The translations under genes were made by a program, and so were the position numbers. This document shows, piece by piece, positions 33,619 to 43,303 of a DNA stretch of 64,000 nt. Where the stretch lies: positions 1-64,000 of the forward strand of contig JAFEEG010000016.1 of NCBI GenBank assembly GCA_018241225.1, given 5' to 3'. The notes under the pieces are model-generated. The model was not told the DNA's origin. It saw only the letters and a list, made by a program, of their open reading frames with translations, and made no database searches. Positions within the stretch are counted from its first letter, which is position 1; each line of letters starts with the position of its first letter. Source of the stretch: Pseudomonadota bacterium. GTDB taxonomy: Bacteria; Pseudomonadota; Gammaproteobacteria; Burkholderiales; Burkholderiaceae_C.

Positions 33619-34881
33619 ATGAAGATCAAAGAAGTTCGCGTCACCCCCATTGCGTTCAAAGACCCGCCGGTGCTCAACGCCACCGGAGTACATCTGCCCT
33701 ATGCGCTCCGCTCGATCATTGAGGTGGAGGGCGACAACGGGCTGGTGGGTCTGGGCGAGACCTACGGCGATTTGCCAATCCTCAACAACCTCCGCAAGGT
33801 CAGCGGACGCCTGGCTGGTATGAACCCTTTCGACATCAACGGTTTGCGCACAGTCGTCGATGAAGAGATCCGCACCGACCTTGCGCCCGGCTTTGAGAAC
33901 CTGAATCCGGGTACGCACGCGGCAAAGGCTGGAGCAAACACCTTCGGAGCCTTCGAGACGGCATTCCTCGACCTGCAGGCACGCTCAATTGGCGTGCCGT
34001 TGGCCACACTGCTGGGGGGCATAGTTCGGCGAGAGGTGCCTTACAGCGCCTACCTTTTCTTCAAATACGCAGAGCACCAGGACGCGCCCTACGACGCCGA
34101 CGACTGGGGTGAAATCATGTCGGTGGAAGCGCTGGTGGCATCCGCACGGCGCATGGTCGACCGTTTCGGCTTCAAGAGCCTGAAGCTCAAGGCCGGCGCA
34201 CTGGAACCCATGCACGAGGCGGACTGCATCCTGGCCTTGTCCAAGGCGTTTCCGGGCCTGCCCCTGCGTATCGATCCGAACGCCAACTGGTCCATGCCCA
34301 CGGCACTGAAGGTGGCGGAGCGACTGAATCACGTGCTCGAGTACTACGAGGATCCCGTGCCCAAGCTCGAGGCCATGGCGCAACTGCACAAGGTCACGGG
34401 GCTTCCCATGGCGACCAACATGGTGGTGACCAGCATGGCCGAATTCCGGGAGAACGTGGGCATTGATGGCGCGCAAGTGGTCCTCTCCGACCACCACTTC
34501 TGGGGTGGGCTGCTGGCCACTCGCCAGCTCGCCGCCATGTGCGACACCTTTGGCAAGGGCGTTTCGATGCACTCGAACAGCCACTTGGGCATCAGCCTGA
34601 TGGCGATGACGCACGTGGCAGCAAGCATCCCCAACCTGACCTACGCATGCGACACGCACTACCCCTGGAACAACGAAGAGGTCCTCACTCGCCGCATCGA
34701 GATCAAGAACGGCTCCGTTGCCGTCAACGATACTCCAGGCCTTGGAATCGAGATCGATCGATCCGCGCTGAATCGCTTGCACCGGCAGTATCTGGAGTGC
34801 GGCCTGACCTCTACCTCCGCGCAAGGTGACTACATGCGGCGCTGGCAACCTGATTTTTCGAGCAAGCAGCCACGCTACTAG
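33619..34881 (+). CDS. glucarate dehydratase-like enolase-superfamily enzyme
   Basis: 420 residues. Order of motifs as in glucarate dehydratase: N-terminal cap LRSIIEVEGDNGLVGLGETY, KxK in FKSLKLKAGALEPMHEAD, metal ligands Asp and Asn in RIDPNANWSMPTAL and Glu in EYYEDPVPKLEA, ATNMVVTSMAEF, SDHHFWGGLLATRQL, and the catalytic His in GVSMHSNSHLGISLMAMTHV. Predicted reaction: dehydration of glucarate or a related aldarate to 5-keto-4-deoxyglucarate. Last gene of the cluster, 13 bases after the third Bug protein. Known GudD proteins are slightly longer (~450), so a related specificity is possible. Confidence 0.85.
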   Translation: MKIKEVRVTPIAFKDPPVLNATGVHLPYALRSIIEVEGDNGLVGLGETYGDLPILNNLRKVSGRLAGMNPFDINGLRTVVDEEIRTDLAPGFENLNPGTHAAKAGANTFGAFETAFLDLQARSIGVPLATLLGGIVRREVPYSAYLFFKYAEHQDAPYDADDWGEIMSVEALVASARRMVDRFGFKSLKLKAGALEPMHEADCILALSKAFPGLPLRIDPNANWSMPTALKVAERLNHVLEYYEDPVPKLEAMAQLHKVTGLPMATNMVVTSMAEFRENVGIDGAQVVLSDHHFWGGLLATRQLAAMCDTFGKGVSMHSNSHLGISLMAMTHVAASIPNLTYACDTHYPWNNEEVLTRRIEIKNGSVAVNDTPGLGIEIDRSALNRLHRQYLECGLTSTSAQGDYMRRWQPDFSSKQPRY

Positions 34882-35293
34882 TAGCCGGAGGCAGCCGATA
34901 GGTCGGATTGGACTGCTGGTGGATCCGCGGCGGTGGGCTTCAGAGGAGCTTGTGCCCTGGCGCAATGGCATGCGGTCATTTCGGCTTCGCAGCAAATCGC
35001 AGCTTCGCGGCTAGGACCGTTTATTGGAGGATACCTGCCGCTCCTGTTGCGCACGGAGAAGTCTGCAACGGGCACCGTGCCGACGAATGAGGTGTGCGTC
35101 TGATGCCGCTATGCAGCGAAAGCAGCCGAAGGGGAGAGCGAGGTGAAACTGCGGCTTCGTACCCCAATCAGACATCCTCGTCATCCCGCTACAGCTTCAT
35201 CACCGATCGGTTGGATGTGCCTCGATGTCGCCGCGATGCCTCAATTCCATGGCTTCGAGGTCGACCAGCGGGGCCAGCGGGAGATAAGTTGCA
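34882..35293. other. non-coding gap containing a dispersed repeat
   Basis: 412 bases between the end of the sugar-acid operon and the convergent S9 peptidase gene. Several short frames are open but none has a plausible start, codon pattern or family. It contains one copy of a ~55-bp repeat also found near 59.9 kb. No clear terminator with a T-run was seen. Confidence 0.5.
35113..35166 (+). repeat. dispersed ~55-bp intergenic repeat, copy A
   Basis: Shares the ordered blocks GCAGCGA, AGCAGCCGAAGGG, TGCGGCTTCGT and CCCCAA with the copy at 59924-59977. Only the central 15-16 bases differ substantially. Both copies are non-coding and in the same orientation. Confidence 0.6.
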
Positions 35294-37249
35294 TCACCCG
35301 GCGCCGGTGCCGAATGCCTCGGTCTTGAAGAACGCGGCTTCGGCTTCGAGGGCCCGCTCGATGTTCTGGGCTTGCCGAAAGCCATGCTGCTCGCCGGCAA
35401 AGAGCAGGTACAGCGTCGGAACGCCTCGCGCGCGCAAGGCAGACACCATCTTCTCTGTCTGGCTCGGCGGCACGATCCGGTCCTCGGCGCCTTGGAAGAA
35501 CGCGACGGGCACGCTCAGGCGCTCGGCATGATGGACCGGCGCGCGGTCGAGGTAGGCCTGCACATCGGAGATCGGGCCGACCAGCCAGTCCAGGTATCGT
35601 GATTCGAACTTGTGCGTGTCGTGCGCGAGCGCGCTCAGGTCGCTCACGCCGTAGTGGCTCGCGCCGGCCCGAAAGCGCCCTCGGATGGCCGGATCCTCGT
35701 GGGTGAGGCAGCGCAGGGCGGTAAAGCCGCCGGCGCTGCCGCCGGTGATCACGATGCGGTTTGCGTCGACCCGCCCCGTGGCCGCCAGGTAAGACGCCGC
35801 GGCGGCGCAGTCCTGCGCATCGACGATGCCCCACATCCCCTTCAGCCGCTCGCGGTAGGCGCGGCCATAGCCGGTGCTTCCGCCGTAGTCGACATCCACC
35901 ACGGCCACGCCGCGGCTGGTCCAGAACTGCGTTCGCAAGTCCAGGCTTCTGGATGCCGCCGAGGTAGGCCCGCCGTGGCACTTGACCACCAGCGGCGGCA
36001 AGGAGCCCGGCAGCCCGCGGAAGCCCGCATTCTCCGGCGGATAGAACAGGGCGAAGGCGCTGGTGCCTTGCGGCGTCGGGTATTCGATGAGCTGCGGCGC
36101 TGAAAGGTAGCCCTGCAATGCCGCCTCATGGGCTGCGCTGGCGCCGCGCCACGCCACGCTGGCAGCGCCGGTGGACGCGTCGATCACCAGCACGGCCCCC
36201 GCCGTGGCCGGGCCGCCGGCCTTGAGCGCCACCTTGCCCCCGCCGGCACGCACCGCCGAGAACTCCGTGTAGGGCAGCTCGAAGGGATGGAGCGTGCCGC
36301 TGTGCAGGTCCAGCCGCGCGAGCCGGCCGACGCCGCCTTCGATGTAGGCGCACACGAGGGCCTGCGCCGACAGGAACGCATAGGTCGACATGCCCAGGCT
36401 CCATTGCGCGCGGCCGAACTCCGCGGCCATCGGGCACACGTTGGTATGGCTGCCGTCCGCGTTGCGCCGATGGATGTTCCACCAGCTCGAGCGATCGGAG
36501 ACGAAGTACAGCAGGCCGTCGGGCGACCAATCGGGCTGGAACACCGACTCACCCGCGCCGCCGGCAATGCGTCTGGCGTTGGACACCGCCGTGCCGTCGA
36601 ACTCCCCGAGCCACAGCTCCGCCGCGCTCCAGGGCATGTGCGGATAGTCCCACGCCAGCCACGCGAGTTGCGTTCCGTCAGGGCTCAGGCGCGGCGCCGC
36701 ATAGAAGGCCCGCCCGCGCACGATCGCTCGCCCCGCATCGCCTCCGTCCAGGCTCACGGCCACGATCTCGTTGACTGCTTCGGCATCGCCCGCGCGATGG
36801 CTCTCGCGAACGCCGATCCAACTGCGGTGCGCGCTGTCGACCACGCCATCCGCATAGCGCAGCGCGGCCTCCTCGCTGGCCGGCGTGAGCGCTGTCGGCA
36901 TGCCATCGCTGCCCAGGCGGTACAGGCGCTGGTCGGCAAAGTTAGAGAAGTACGCGGTGCCGTGCAACACCAGGGCCGCGCCGCCGCCGTACTCATGAAC
37001 GCGCGTGCGGGCGGACAGGGGCGCCGGCGTCACGTCATCGGGTGTGCCGCCATGCCGCTGGCGCACGAGCACCTGGCGCCCGGCCTCGAGGGGCCGGCCT
37101 TCGATCCACCAGACTTCGCCGTCGTCCAGCAGCACATCGGCAAGCGTGACCTGGGCGGACGCCACAAGCTGCGCGGTGATCGGCGAGGTCCAGCTGCCGA
37201 AGGCCGCAGCGACCGAGGACGCCAAGGGAGCGGGGCTGGTGTCGGACAT
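35294..37249 (-). CDS. S9-family (prolyl oligopeptidase-like) serine peptidase
   Basis: 651 residues. The N-terminal ~390 residues are a beta-propeller of TolB/WD40-like blades ([40 protein letters not shown]). The C-terminal alpha/beta hydrolase domain carries the triad: Ser in [18 protein letters not shown], Asp in [18 protein letters not shown], His in [16 protein letters not shown]. The family cleaves short peptides, usually as acyl-aminoacyl or dipeptidyl peptidases in the cytoplasm. No signal peptide is visible. ATG 37249 chosen over an upstream start that would add 21 Arg/Gly/Pro-rich residues. Divergent from the alcohol dehydrogenase gene and probably unrelated to it. Confidence 0.9.
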   Translation of the reverse strand: MSDTSPAPLASSVAAAFGSWTSPITAQLVASAQVTLADVLLDDGEVWWIEGRPLEAGRQVLVRQRHGGTPDDVTPAPLSARTRVHEYGGGAALVLHGTAYFSNFADQRLYRLGSDGMPTALTPASEEAALRYADGVVDSAHRSWIGVRESHRAGDAEAVNEIVAVSLDGGDAGRAIVRGRAFYAAPRLSPDGTQLAWLAWDYPHMPWSAAELWLGEFDGTAVSNARRIAGGAGESVFQPDWSPDGLLYFVSDRSSWWNIHRRNADGSHTNVCPMAAEFGRAQWSLGMSTYAFLSAQALVCAYIEGGVGRLARLDLHSGTLHPFELPYTEFSAVRAGGGKVALKAGGPATAGAVLVIDASTGAASVAWRGASAAHEAALQGYLSAPQLIEYPTPQGTSAFALFYPPENAGFRGLPGSLPPLVVKCHGGPTSAASRSLDLRTQFWTSRGVAVVDVDYGGSTGYGRAYRERLKGMWGIVDAQDCAAAASYLAATGRVDANRIVITGGSAGGFTALRCLTHEDPAIRGRFRAGASHYGVSDLSALAHDTHKFESRYLDWLVGPISDVQAYLDRAPVHHAERLSVPVAFFQGAEDRIVPPSQTEKMVSALRARGVPTLYLLFAGEQHGFRQAQNIERALEAEAAFFKTEAFGTGAG

Positions 37250-37329
37250 GCGCGGATTGTTCCACCGGCAGGGTGCACCAGGCCGCCCGGGGCCACTGTG
37301 GCGCGATGTCACGCTTGACCTGCCCGAGG

Positions 37330-37346
37330 TGTTCTGCCTTGGAGCA
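37330..37346 (+). promoter_or_regulatory. predicted activator site (UAS) for the alcohol dehydrogenase promoter
   Basis: TGTTCTGCCTTGGAGCA: one of four copies of the dyad TGTWCY-N5-GGAGCA in the PQQ region (others at 53730, 56090 and 59770). It lies 73 bases upstream of the predicted -24 element, a distance usual for sigma-54 enhancer sites. Confidence 0.6.
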
Positions 37347-37419
37347 CTTCAACGGGAAAACCCGCACGCCAGCCCTGGCGCAAGGCCGGTTTGGCACCTG
37401 CGAAACGGACCTTGGCGCA

Positions 37420-37434
37420 TGGCATGGCATTTGC
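37420..37434 (+). promoter_or_regulatory. predicted sigma-54 (-24/-12) promoter of the PQQ alcohol dehydrogenase gene
   Basis: TGGCATG-GCAT-TTGC matches the consensus TGGCACG-N4-TTGC with one mismatch and the exact GG-N10-GC spacing. Predicted transcription start about 37445, leaving a ~60-base leader with AAGGAGA before the ATG at 37504. Confidence 0.65.
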
Positions 37435-37503
37435 GCCCCGGAGCGGCGGAGGGCGCGCACTTTCAGCGCTCCTGCGACCACGATCCACCCCCAAGGAGAC
37501 ACC

Positions 37504-39300
37504 ATGCAACTGAAGCTCTTGACCGCCCTCATCGCGGCTGGTCTGGCCGCCGCGACGGCCCACGCGCAGGTCACGGACCGGATGATCCAGTCCGAAGCCA
37601 CATCCAAAGGCAACGTCCTCACCTGGGGGATCAACACCCAGGGCCAGCGCTACTCGCCGCTCAAGCAGATCAACGCCGCCAATGCGTCGAAGCTGCTGCC
37701 CGTGTGGGCCTTCTCCTTCGGCGGCGAAAAGCAGCGCGGCCAGGAGTCCCAGCCGGTGATCATGAACGGCAAGATGTTCGTCACTGCGTCCTACTCGCGC
37801 ATCTTTGCGCTGGACGCCACCACCGGCAAGAAGCTGTGGAAGTACGAGCACCGCCTGCCCGAGGGCATCATGCCCTGCTGCGACGTGGTCAACCGCGGCG
37901 CCGCGCTGTACGACAACCTCGTCATCTTCGCCACGCTGGACGCCCAACTGGTCGCGCTCGACCAGAACACCGGTGACGTGGTCTGGAAAGAGAAGATCGA
38001 CGACTACGCCTCCGGCTACTCGGCCACCGCCGCGCCCATCATTGCCGACGGCGTGATGCTCACCGGCGTGTCGGGCGGCGAGTTCGGCGTGGTCGGCCGC
38101 GTCGAGGCGCGCGACCCGAAGACCGGCCGCCTGCTGTGGACCCGCCCGACCGTGGAAGGCCACATGGGCTACATCTACGACAAGGACGGCAACAAGAAGG
38201 AGAACGGCGTCTCCGGCACCGTCAACAAGAGCTGGCCCGGCGACCTGTGGAAGACCGGCGGCGCCGCGACCTGGCTGGGCGGCACCTACGACGCCAAGAC
38301 CGGCCTGGCCTACTTCGGCACCGGCAACCCGGCGCCCTGGAACAGCCACCTGCGCGAGGGCGACAACCTCTACTCCTGCTCGACCGTGGCCATCGACGTG
38401 AAGACCGGCCAGATCAAATGGAGCTACCAGGGCACCCCGAACGACAGCTGGGATTTCGACGGCGTCAACGAGTTCGTCACCTTCGACATGGACGGCAAGC
38501 GCGTGGGCGGCAAGGCCGACCGCAACGGCTTCTTCTACGTGAACGACGCCAGCACCGGCCAGCTGATCAACGCCTTTCCCTTCGTCAAGAAGATCACCTG
38601 GGCCAGCAGCATCGACCTGAAGACGGGGCGGCCCAACTTCATCGCCGACAACCGTCCCGGCGACCCCACGGCCGCGCCGGAAGGCAACAAGGGCAGCCCC
38701 GTGTTCGCGGCGCCCGGCTTCCTGGGCGGCAAGAACCAGATGCCCATGGCCTACAACCCCGACACGAAGATGTTCTACGTGCCGGCCAACGAATGGGGCA
38801 TGGACATCTGGAACGAGCCCGTCGCCTACAAGAAGGGTGCGGCCTATCTGGGCGCCGGCTTCACGATCAAGCCGCTGAACGAGGACTACATCGGCGCGCT
38901 GCGCGCCATCGACCCCAAGACCGGCAAGATGGCCTGGGAAGTGAAGAACGGCGCGCCGCTGTGGGGCGGCGTGCTCACTACCGGCGGCAATCTGGTGTTC
39001 TGGGGCACGCCGGAGGGGTACCTGAAGGCCGCGGACGCCAAGACCGGCAAGGTGGTCTGGGAGTTCCAGACCGGCTCGGGCGTCGTGGCGCCGCCCATCA
39101 CCTGGATGCAGAACGGCGAGCAGTACGTGGGCGTGGTCTCCGGCTGGGGCGGTGCCGTGCCGCTGTGGGGCGGCGAGGTGGCCAAGAAGGTCAACCTGCT
39201 CGAGCAGGGCGGAATGGTCTGGGTCTTCAAGATCCCCGGGGCCGGCGGCGCGACGCGCAGCGCCAGGGCGGAGCCTGCGACCCATGTGGCAACCAACTGA
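37504..39300 (+). CDS. PQQ-dependent alcohol dehydrogenase with lanthanide-type D-x-D motif
   Basis: 598 residues with a signal peptide (1-22, AHA-QV). Eight-bladed quinoprotein propeller; the adjacent cysteines C125-C126 (MPCCDV) form the ring disulfide over PQQ. Metal ligands are Glu193 (GGEFG) and Asn275 (GTGNPAPWN). The catalytic Asp317 lies in [11 protein letters not shown] and is followed two residues later by Asp319. In this family Asp at that place is diagnostic of lanthanide enzymes (XoxF/PedH), whereas calcium enzymes have Ala or Ser. It oxidises primary alcohols to aldehydes in the periplasm. Soluble: no C-terminal cytochrome domain. First gene of a sigma-54-type unit with a HiPIP and a TonB receptor. 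Substrate range is not deducible. Confidence 0.92.
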   Translation: MQLKLLTALIAAGLAAATAHAQVTDRMIQSEATSKGNVLTWGINTQGQRYSPLKQINAANASKLLPVWAFSFGGEKQRGQESQPVIMNGKMFVTASYSRIFALDATTGKKLWKYEHRLPEGIMPCCDVVNRGAALYDNLVIFATLDAQLVALDQNTGDVVWKEKIDDYASGYSATAAPIIADGVMLTGVSGGEFGVVGRVEARDPKTGRLLWTRPTVEGHMGYIYDKDGNKKENGVSGTVNKSWPGDLWKTGGAATWLGGTYDAKTGLAYFGTGNPAPWNSHLREGDNLYSCSTVAIDVKTGQIKWSYQGTPNDSWDFDGVNEFVTFDMDGKRVGGKADRNGFFYVNDASTGQLINAFPFVKKITWASSIDLKTGRPNFIADNRPGDPTAAPEGNKGSPVFAAPGFLGGKNQMPMAYNPDTKMFYVPANEWGMDIWNEPVAYKKGAAYLGAGFTIKPLNEDYIGALRAIDPKTGKMAWEVKNGAPLWGGVLTTGGNLVFWGTPEGYLKAADAKTGKVVWEFQTGSGVVAPPITWMQNGEQYVGVVSGWGGAVPLWGGEVAKKVNLLEQGGMVWVFKIPGAGGATRSARAEPATHVATN

Positions 39301-39312
39301 GAGGCGAGGGAC

Positions 39313-39660
39313 ATGCTCATGAACGACATCCCTCAGGGCTTGGTGACGCGGCGGGCCTTCGCCGGCCGTGCCATCGCCGGCGGCTGCATCGTGGCGCTGG
39401 TGCCCGCGGCCGCACTGGCGGCGGCGCCGCGCGTCGAGGAGTCCGACGAGACCGCCGTCAGCCTGGGCTACAAGCACGACACCAAGGCGGTGGACGGCAA
39501 GAAGTACCCCAAGCACACAGCCAGCCAGCGCTGCGTGAACTGCGCCATGTGGCAGGGCACGGCGAGCGATCCGTGGGCCGGGTGCGCCATGTTCGGCCGC
39601 AAGCAGATCGCGGCCGAAGGCTGGTGCATGGCGTGGGTTGCGAAGCCCGGCGCCTCCTGA
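39313..39660 (+). CDS. high-potential iron-sulfur protein (HiPIP)
   Basis: 115 residues. A twin-arginine signal (VTRRAFAGRAIAGGCIVAL, cleavage near ALA-AA) fits export of a folded cofactor protein. The mature part has the HiPIP pattern of four cysteines, C74, C77, C91 and C105 (RCVNCAMWQG, WAGCAMFG, AEGWCMAWV), that bind one [4Fe-4S] cluster. HiPIPs are soluble periplasmic one-electron carriers. Placement 12 bases after a PQQ dehydrogenase gene suggests that it takes electrons from this system, in addition to or instead of cytochrome c. An internal ATG at 39319 is an alternative start. Confidence 0.93.
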   Translation: MLMNDIPQGLVTRRAFAGRAIAGGCIVALVPAAALAAAPRVEESDETAVSLGYKHDTKAVDGKKYPKHTASQRCVNCAMWQGTASDPWAGCAMFGRKQIAAEGWCMAWVAKPGAS

Positions 39661-39682
39661 AGAATCGGGCCGGGGCGCCTGC

Positions 39683-42289
39683 ATGGCCAGCTTCGCACGA
39701 TCGGTGCGCCGGGTCCCGGCGCCCGGGACGGCGGCGCCGCGCGGCACGCGCCGCCGGTCGCTTTCTCCTGCGTTCACCCTGGCGCCGCTGGCGACGGCGG
39801 CCGCCGCGGGCCTGCTGCAGTGCCCGCCGGCCCGGGCCGATGCACCGGCGCCGGAGCCGGCGCGCGAACTGCCGACCCTCGTGGTGGTGGCGCCCACGCC
39901 GCTGCCGGGCATCGACGTGCCGCGCGACCAGGTGCCTGCGAACGTGCAGACGGCCACCGACGCCGACCTGGAGCGGCTGCATTCGCCCGACCTGTCCAAC
40001 TACCTGTGGCGCGCCGTCGGCGGCGTGACGGTCAACGAGACTCAGGGCAACCCGTTCCAGCCGGACATCAACTACCGGGGCTTCTCCGCATCGCCACTGC
40101 TGGGCACGCCGCAGGGCCTGTCGGTGTACATGGACGGCGTGCGCCTGAACCAGCCCTTCGGCGACGTGGTGAGCTGGGACCTGATTCCCCGCTCGGCCCT
40201 GTCGACCGTGGCCCTGATGCCCGGCAGCAATCCGCTGTTCGGCCTGAACACGCTGGGCGGCGCATTGGCCATCCAGACCAAGGACGGGCTGCACGATGCC
40301 GGCACCTCGGTGCAGGTGATGGGCGGCTCCTGGGGCCGCGCTGCGGCCGAGTTCGAGACCGGCGGCAGCGACAAGGCCAGTGGCTGGAACTGGTTCGTGA
40401 GCGGCAACCGCCTGCATGAGCATGGCTGGCGCGTGGACTCGCCGTCCGACCTGCGCCAGCTGTTCGCCAAGGTCGGCCGCGTGACGCGCGACGGAAGCAT
40501 GTCGCTGACGGCGGCCCTGGCCGACAACGACCTCACTGGCAACGGCACGCAGGAGCTGGGCGCGCTGGGGCGCGACTGGCACAGCGTGCGCACAATTCCC
40601 GACAGTACCCACAACCAGGCAGCCTTCCTCAACCTGTCGCTCATGCAGGCACTGAACGCGGACTGGACTCTCAGCGGAAACGCCTACTACCGCAACATCA
40701 AGACCCGCACCTTCAACGGCGACGTCAACGACGAGTCGATGAGCGAATCGGTGTACCAGCCCACGGCGAGCGAACGTGCGGCGTTGGCCGCCGCGGGCTA
40801 CACCGGCTACCCAGCCAGCGGCGCCAATGCCTCGAACACGCCCTTTCCGAAGTGGCGCTGCATTGCCAACGCCCTGCTCAACACCGAGCCGAACGAGAAG
40901 TGCAACGGCCTGCTCAACCGGACCGAGACCCGGCAGCAGAACTACGGCCTGGCCGCGCAGCTGTCCACGCAGGCCAAGACAGGCCAGCTGGAGCACCTGC
41001 TCGTGCTCGGCGCGGCCTACGACGCCAGCCGCATCCGTTTCGGCCAGGGCACGCAGTTCGGCTATATCAACCCCGACCGCACCGTCTCCCCGGTGAACGG
41101 TCCGGGCGCCTTTGCCGATGGCACGCAGGATTCGGAGAGCGCCTTCGACGCGCGGGTGGACCTGCGCAGCCGATCGCGCACCGCCAGCCTGTTCGCCACC
41201 GACACCATCGCGCTGGACACGCGCACGCATCTCACGCTCTCGGGCCGCTACAACCGCACCACCGTCGACAACAGCGACCAGCTCACGCCCGGCGGCGGGC
41301 CCGGCTCGCTGGACGGGCACTACACCTTCGGCCGCCTCAACCCCGCGCTTGGGCTGACATTCGCGCCCAGTGAGGCCGTCACGCTGTATGCCGGCGCCAA
41401 CCAGGGCAGCCGCGCGCCGACAGCCATCGAGCTGGGCTGCGCCGACCCGGCCAGCCCGTGCAAGCTGCCCAACGCCTTTGCCGGCGATCCGCCGCTCAAG
41501 CAGGTGGTCACGACCACCTTCGAGGCCGGCCTGCGCGGCGTGCTGCAGCCCGACATCGCCTGGAACGTGGGCGTCTTCCGCTCCGACAACCGCGACGACC
41601 TGCTGTTCGTGGCGGACGACTCCAGCGGCTTCGGCTACTTCCGGAACTTCGGCAAGACGCGCCGGCAGGGGGTCGAGCTGGGCCTGAGCGCCAAGCCTGT
41701 CCGCAGCCTGACCCTGGGCGGCAACTTCATGCTGCTGGACGCGATCTACCGCAGCGCGGAAACACTCGGCGGCGCCGGCAACAGCAGCAACGAGCAGGCG
41801 CTGGCGGGCTTCCCGGGGACCGACGGCAACATCCACATCCGCCCGGGCGACCGCATCCCGATGCTGCCGTCGCAGGTGCTCAAGCTGTTCGCCGACTACG
41901 AGCCCAATGCGCAGTGGCGCATCGGCATGGACATGCTGGCTTCCAGCGGCGCCAGGCTGCGCGGCAACGAGAACGGGCAGCATGCCCCCGACGGCGTGTA
42001 CTACACCGGGCCTGGCCGAAGTGCCGGCTATGCGGTCTTCAACCTCGGCGTTGACTACAAGCCGCGCCCGGGCCTGAAGTTCTTCGTACAGGTGTCCAAC
42101 CTGTTCGACACGCGCTACACAACCGGCGGGCAACTGGCGGCCAACGGGTTCACCGACAGCGGCGCCTACATCGCGCGCGGGCTGCCGCAGAACGCCAACG
42201 GCGACTACCCGGTGAGCCGGGCCAGCCTGATGTCACCGGGTGCGCCGCGTGCGGCCTGGGTGGGCCTGCGATACACCTTCGACCACTGA
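39683..42289 (+). CDS. TonB-dependent outer-membrane receptor
   Basis: 869 residues. Long basic N-terminus and signal region, then a probable TonB box (LPTLVVVAP). The plug domain contains NPFQPDINYRGFSASPLLGT and PQGLSVYMDGVRLNQPFGDV; a 22-strand barrel ends in the typical aromatic terminus (AWVGLRYTFDH). Barrel signatures include GVYYTGPGRSAGYAVFNLGV and SNLFDTRYTTGG. The ligand is not evident. Because it shares a unit with a dehydrogenase of lanthanide type, uptake of a lanthanide-chelator complex is a reasonable inference, since TonB receptors serve this in methylotrophs. ATG 39683; the frame overlaps the HiPIP stop upstream but homology does not. Confidence 0.9.
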   Translation: MASFARSVRRVPAPGTAAPRGTRRRSLSPAFTLAPLATAAAAGLLQCPPARADAPAPEPARELPTLVVVAPTPLPGIDVPRDQVPANVQTATDADLERLHSPDLSNYLWRAVGGVTVNETQGNPFQPDINYRGFSASPLLGTPQGLSVYMDGVRLNQPFGDVVSWDLIPRSALSTVALMPGSNPLFGLNTLGGALAIQTKDGLHDAGTSVQVMGGSWGRAAAEFETGGSDKASGWNWFVSGNRLHEHGWRVDSPSDLRQLFAKVGRVTRDGSMSLTAALADNDLTGNGTQELGALGRDWHSVRTIPDSTHNQAAFLNLSLMQALNADWTLSGNAYYRNIKTRTFNGDVNDESMSESVYQPTASERAALAAAGYTGYPASGANASNTPFPKWRCIANALLNTEPNEKCNGLLNRTETRQQNYGLAAQLSTQAKTGQLEHLLVLGAAYDASRIRFGQGTQFGYINPDRTVSPVNGPGAFADGTQDSESAFDARVDLRSRSRTASLFATDTIALDTRTHLTLSGRYNRTTVDNSDQLTPGGGPGSLDGHYTFGRLNPALGLTFAPSEAVTLYAGANQGSRAPTAIELGCADPASPCKLPNAFAGDPPLKQVVTTTFEAGLRGVLQPDIAWNVGVFRSDNRDDLLFVADDSSGFGYFRNFGKTRRQGVELGLSAKPVRSLTLGGNFMLLDAIYRSAETLGGAGNSSNEQALAGFPGTDGNIHIRPGDRIPMLPSQVLKLFADYEPNAQWRIGMDMLASSGARLRGNENGQHAPDGVYYTGPGRSAGYAVFNLGVDYKPRPGLKFFVQVSNLFDTRYTTGGQLAANGFTDSGAYIARGLPQNANGDYPVSRASLMSPGAPRAAWVGLRYTFDH

Positions 42290-42313
42290 GTCCCGCCGGT
42301 TCGCTCCCGGTCA

Positions 42314-43303
42314 TCAGGCCCGCTCGATCAGCAGGCCGGGCGTGGCCTCCCAGCGGCCGGCCTTGTCCACCCACAGCGCATCGACCTTCCAGCGATAGGC
42401 GAGGGCGCGCGCCTGCGACGGCCCGGCCACGAAGAAGACCTTGGTCAAGGCGTCGGCCACCGCGCCGCTGTCGGCCACAACGGTCACGGCCGAGAGCCCG
42501 GTGGGGGAGTAGCCGGTGCGCGGATCGAAGATGTGGTGGTGAAGATGGTCGGCGCTGAAGGTCGTGAGGTTGTCAGCCGATGTCGCGACGCAGCGGCCGT
42601 CCGTCATCAGGCGGGCGATCAGCGCGTGCTCGGCGTGCGGGTCGGCGATGCCGAGCGTCCATGGACGCGCCTCGCGGTTGGCGCGCAGCGGCGCAAACTC
42701 GCCGGCATCGACCAGAGCATTTGCAATGCCGTGCGAGGCGAGCACCGCGCGCACCCGGTCGGCCGCATAGCCCTGGGCGATGCCATTGAGCGTCACGGCC
42801 ATGCCCGGCATGTCGAAGCCGATGCGCCGCGCCGAGACCTGCACCGCACGCCAGTCCACCCGGGCGCGCGCGTTCCGGATCTCGCGGCGATCGGGCAGGC
42901 GGCCCTCGCGCTGCGCGGCCGCGAACGTGCGCCACAGGGGCTGCACCGTGACATCGAAGGCACCGTCGTGGTCGCGCGAGATGTTGTGGGCAATGTCGAG
43001 AACCTCCACCAGCTCGGCGGGCGGCGACATCAGCTCGCCCTCGCGGTTCAGGCGGGAGAGGGCGCTTGCGGGGTCGAACAGGCTCATCTGGCTTTCGATT
43101 CGCCGCAGCGTGCGCACCGCGGCGTCGAGCGCGCGCTCCAGCGTGCGGACGTCCTCATGCCCGGCCTGCAGCGACAGCGTGGTGCCGAAGCCCAGCAGGG
43201 AGCGGTGGCCCCAGGTCAGTGAGGCGCTGGCCGGCGACAGGTCGGCGAAGCCGGCCAGAGCGCCCAGGCCCAACCCGGCATGCAGGAACTGGCGCCGCTT
43301 CAT
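42314..43303 (-). CDS. apbE: ApbE-like FAD:protein FMN transferase
   Basis: 329 residues with a Tat-like leader (KRRQFLHAGLGLGALAGFAD). Family motifs are MSLFDPASALSRLNREGELM, the substrate loop MAVTLNGIAQGYAADRVRAV, NALVDAGEFAPLRANREARP (normally G-G rather than GE) and the C-terminal HHHIFDPRTGYSPTGLSAVT with the metal-binding Asp. The enzyme covalently attaches FMN to Thr or Ser in exported electron-transfer proteins. The overlapping NosR-like gene (ATGA) encodes an FMN-binding domain, the obvious target. Ends 24 bases from the convergent TonB receptor gene. Confidence 0.92.
   Translation of the reverse strand: MKRRQFLHAGLGLGALAGFADLSPASASLTWGHRSLLGFGTTLSLQAGHEDVRTLERALDAAVRTLRRIESQMSLFDPASALSRLNREGELMSPPAELVEVLDIAHNISRDHDGAFDVTVQPLWRTFAAAQREGRLPDRREIRNARARVDWRAVQVSARRIGFDMPGMAVTLNGIAQGYAADRVRAVLASHGIANALVDAGEFAPLRANREARPWTLGIADPHAEHALIARLMTDGRCVATSADNLTTFSADHLHHHIFDPRTGYSPTGLSAVTVVADSGAVADALTKVFFVAGPSQARALAYRWKVDALWVDKAGRWEATPGLLIERA

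Noticed and set aside
37390..37406. TTGGCACC upstream of the alcohol dehydrogenase as a -24 element
   Set aside because: No GC dinucleotide at the required 10-base spacing; the site 30 bases downstream fits far better.
37309..39999. Very long minus-strand open frame (about 900 codons) opposite the alcohol dehydrogenase and HiPIP genes
   Set aside because: Sequence is low-complexity Gly/Arg/His/Ala without family motifs. It is the antisense shadow of GC-rich genes that are themselves clearly identified.
39458..42133. About 890-codon minus-strand frame opposite the TonB receptor
   Set aside because: Same compositional artefact; the plus strand has plug and barrel motifs and a proper C-terminus.
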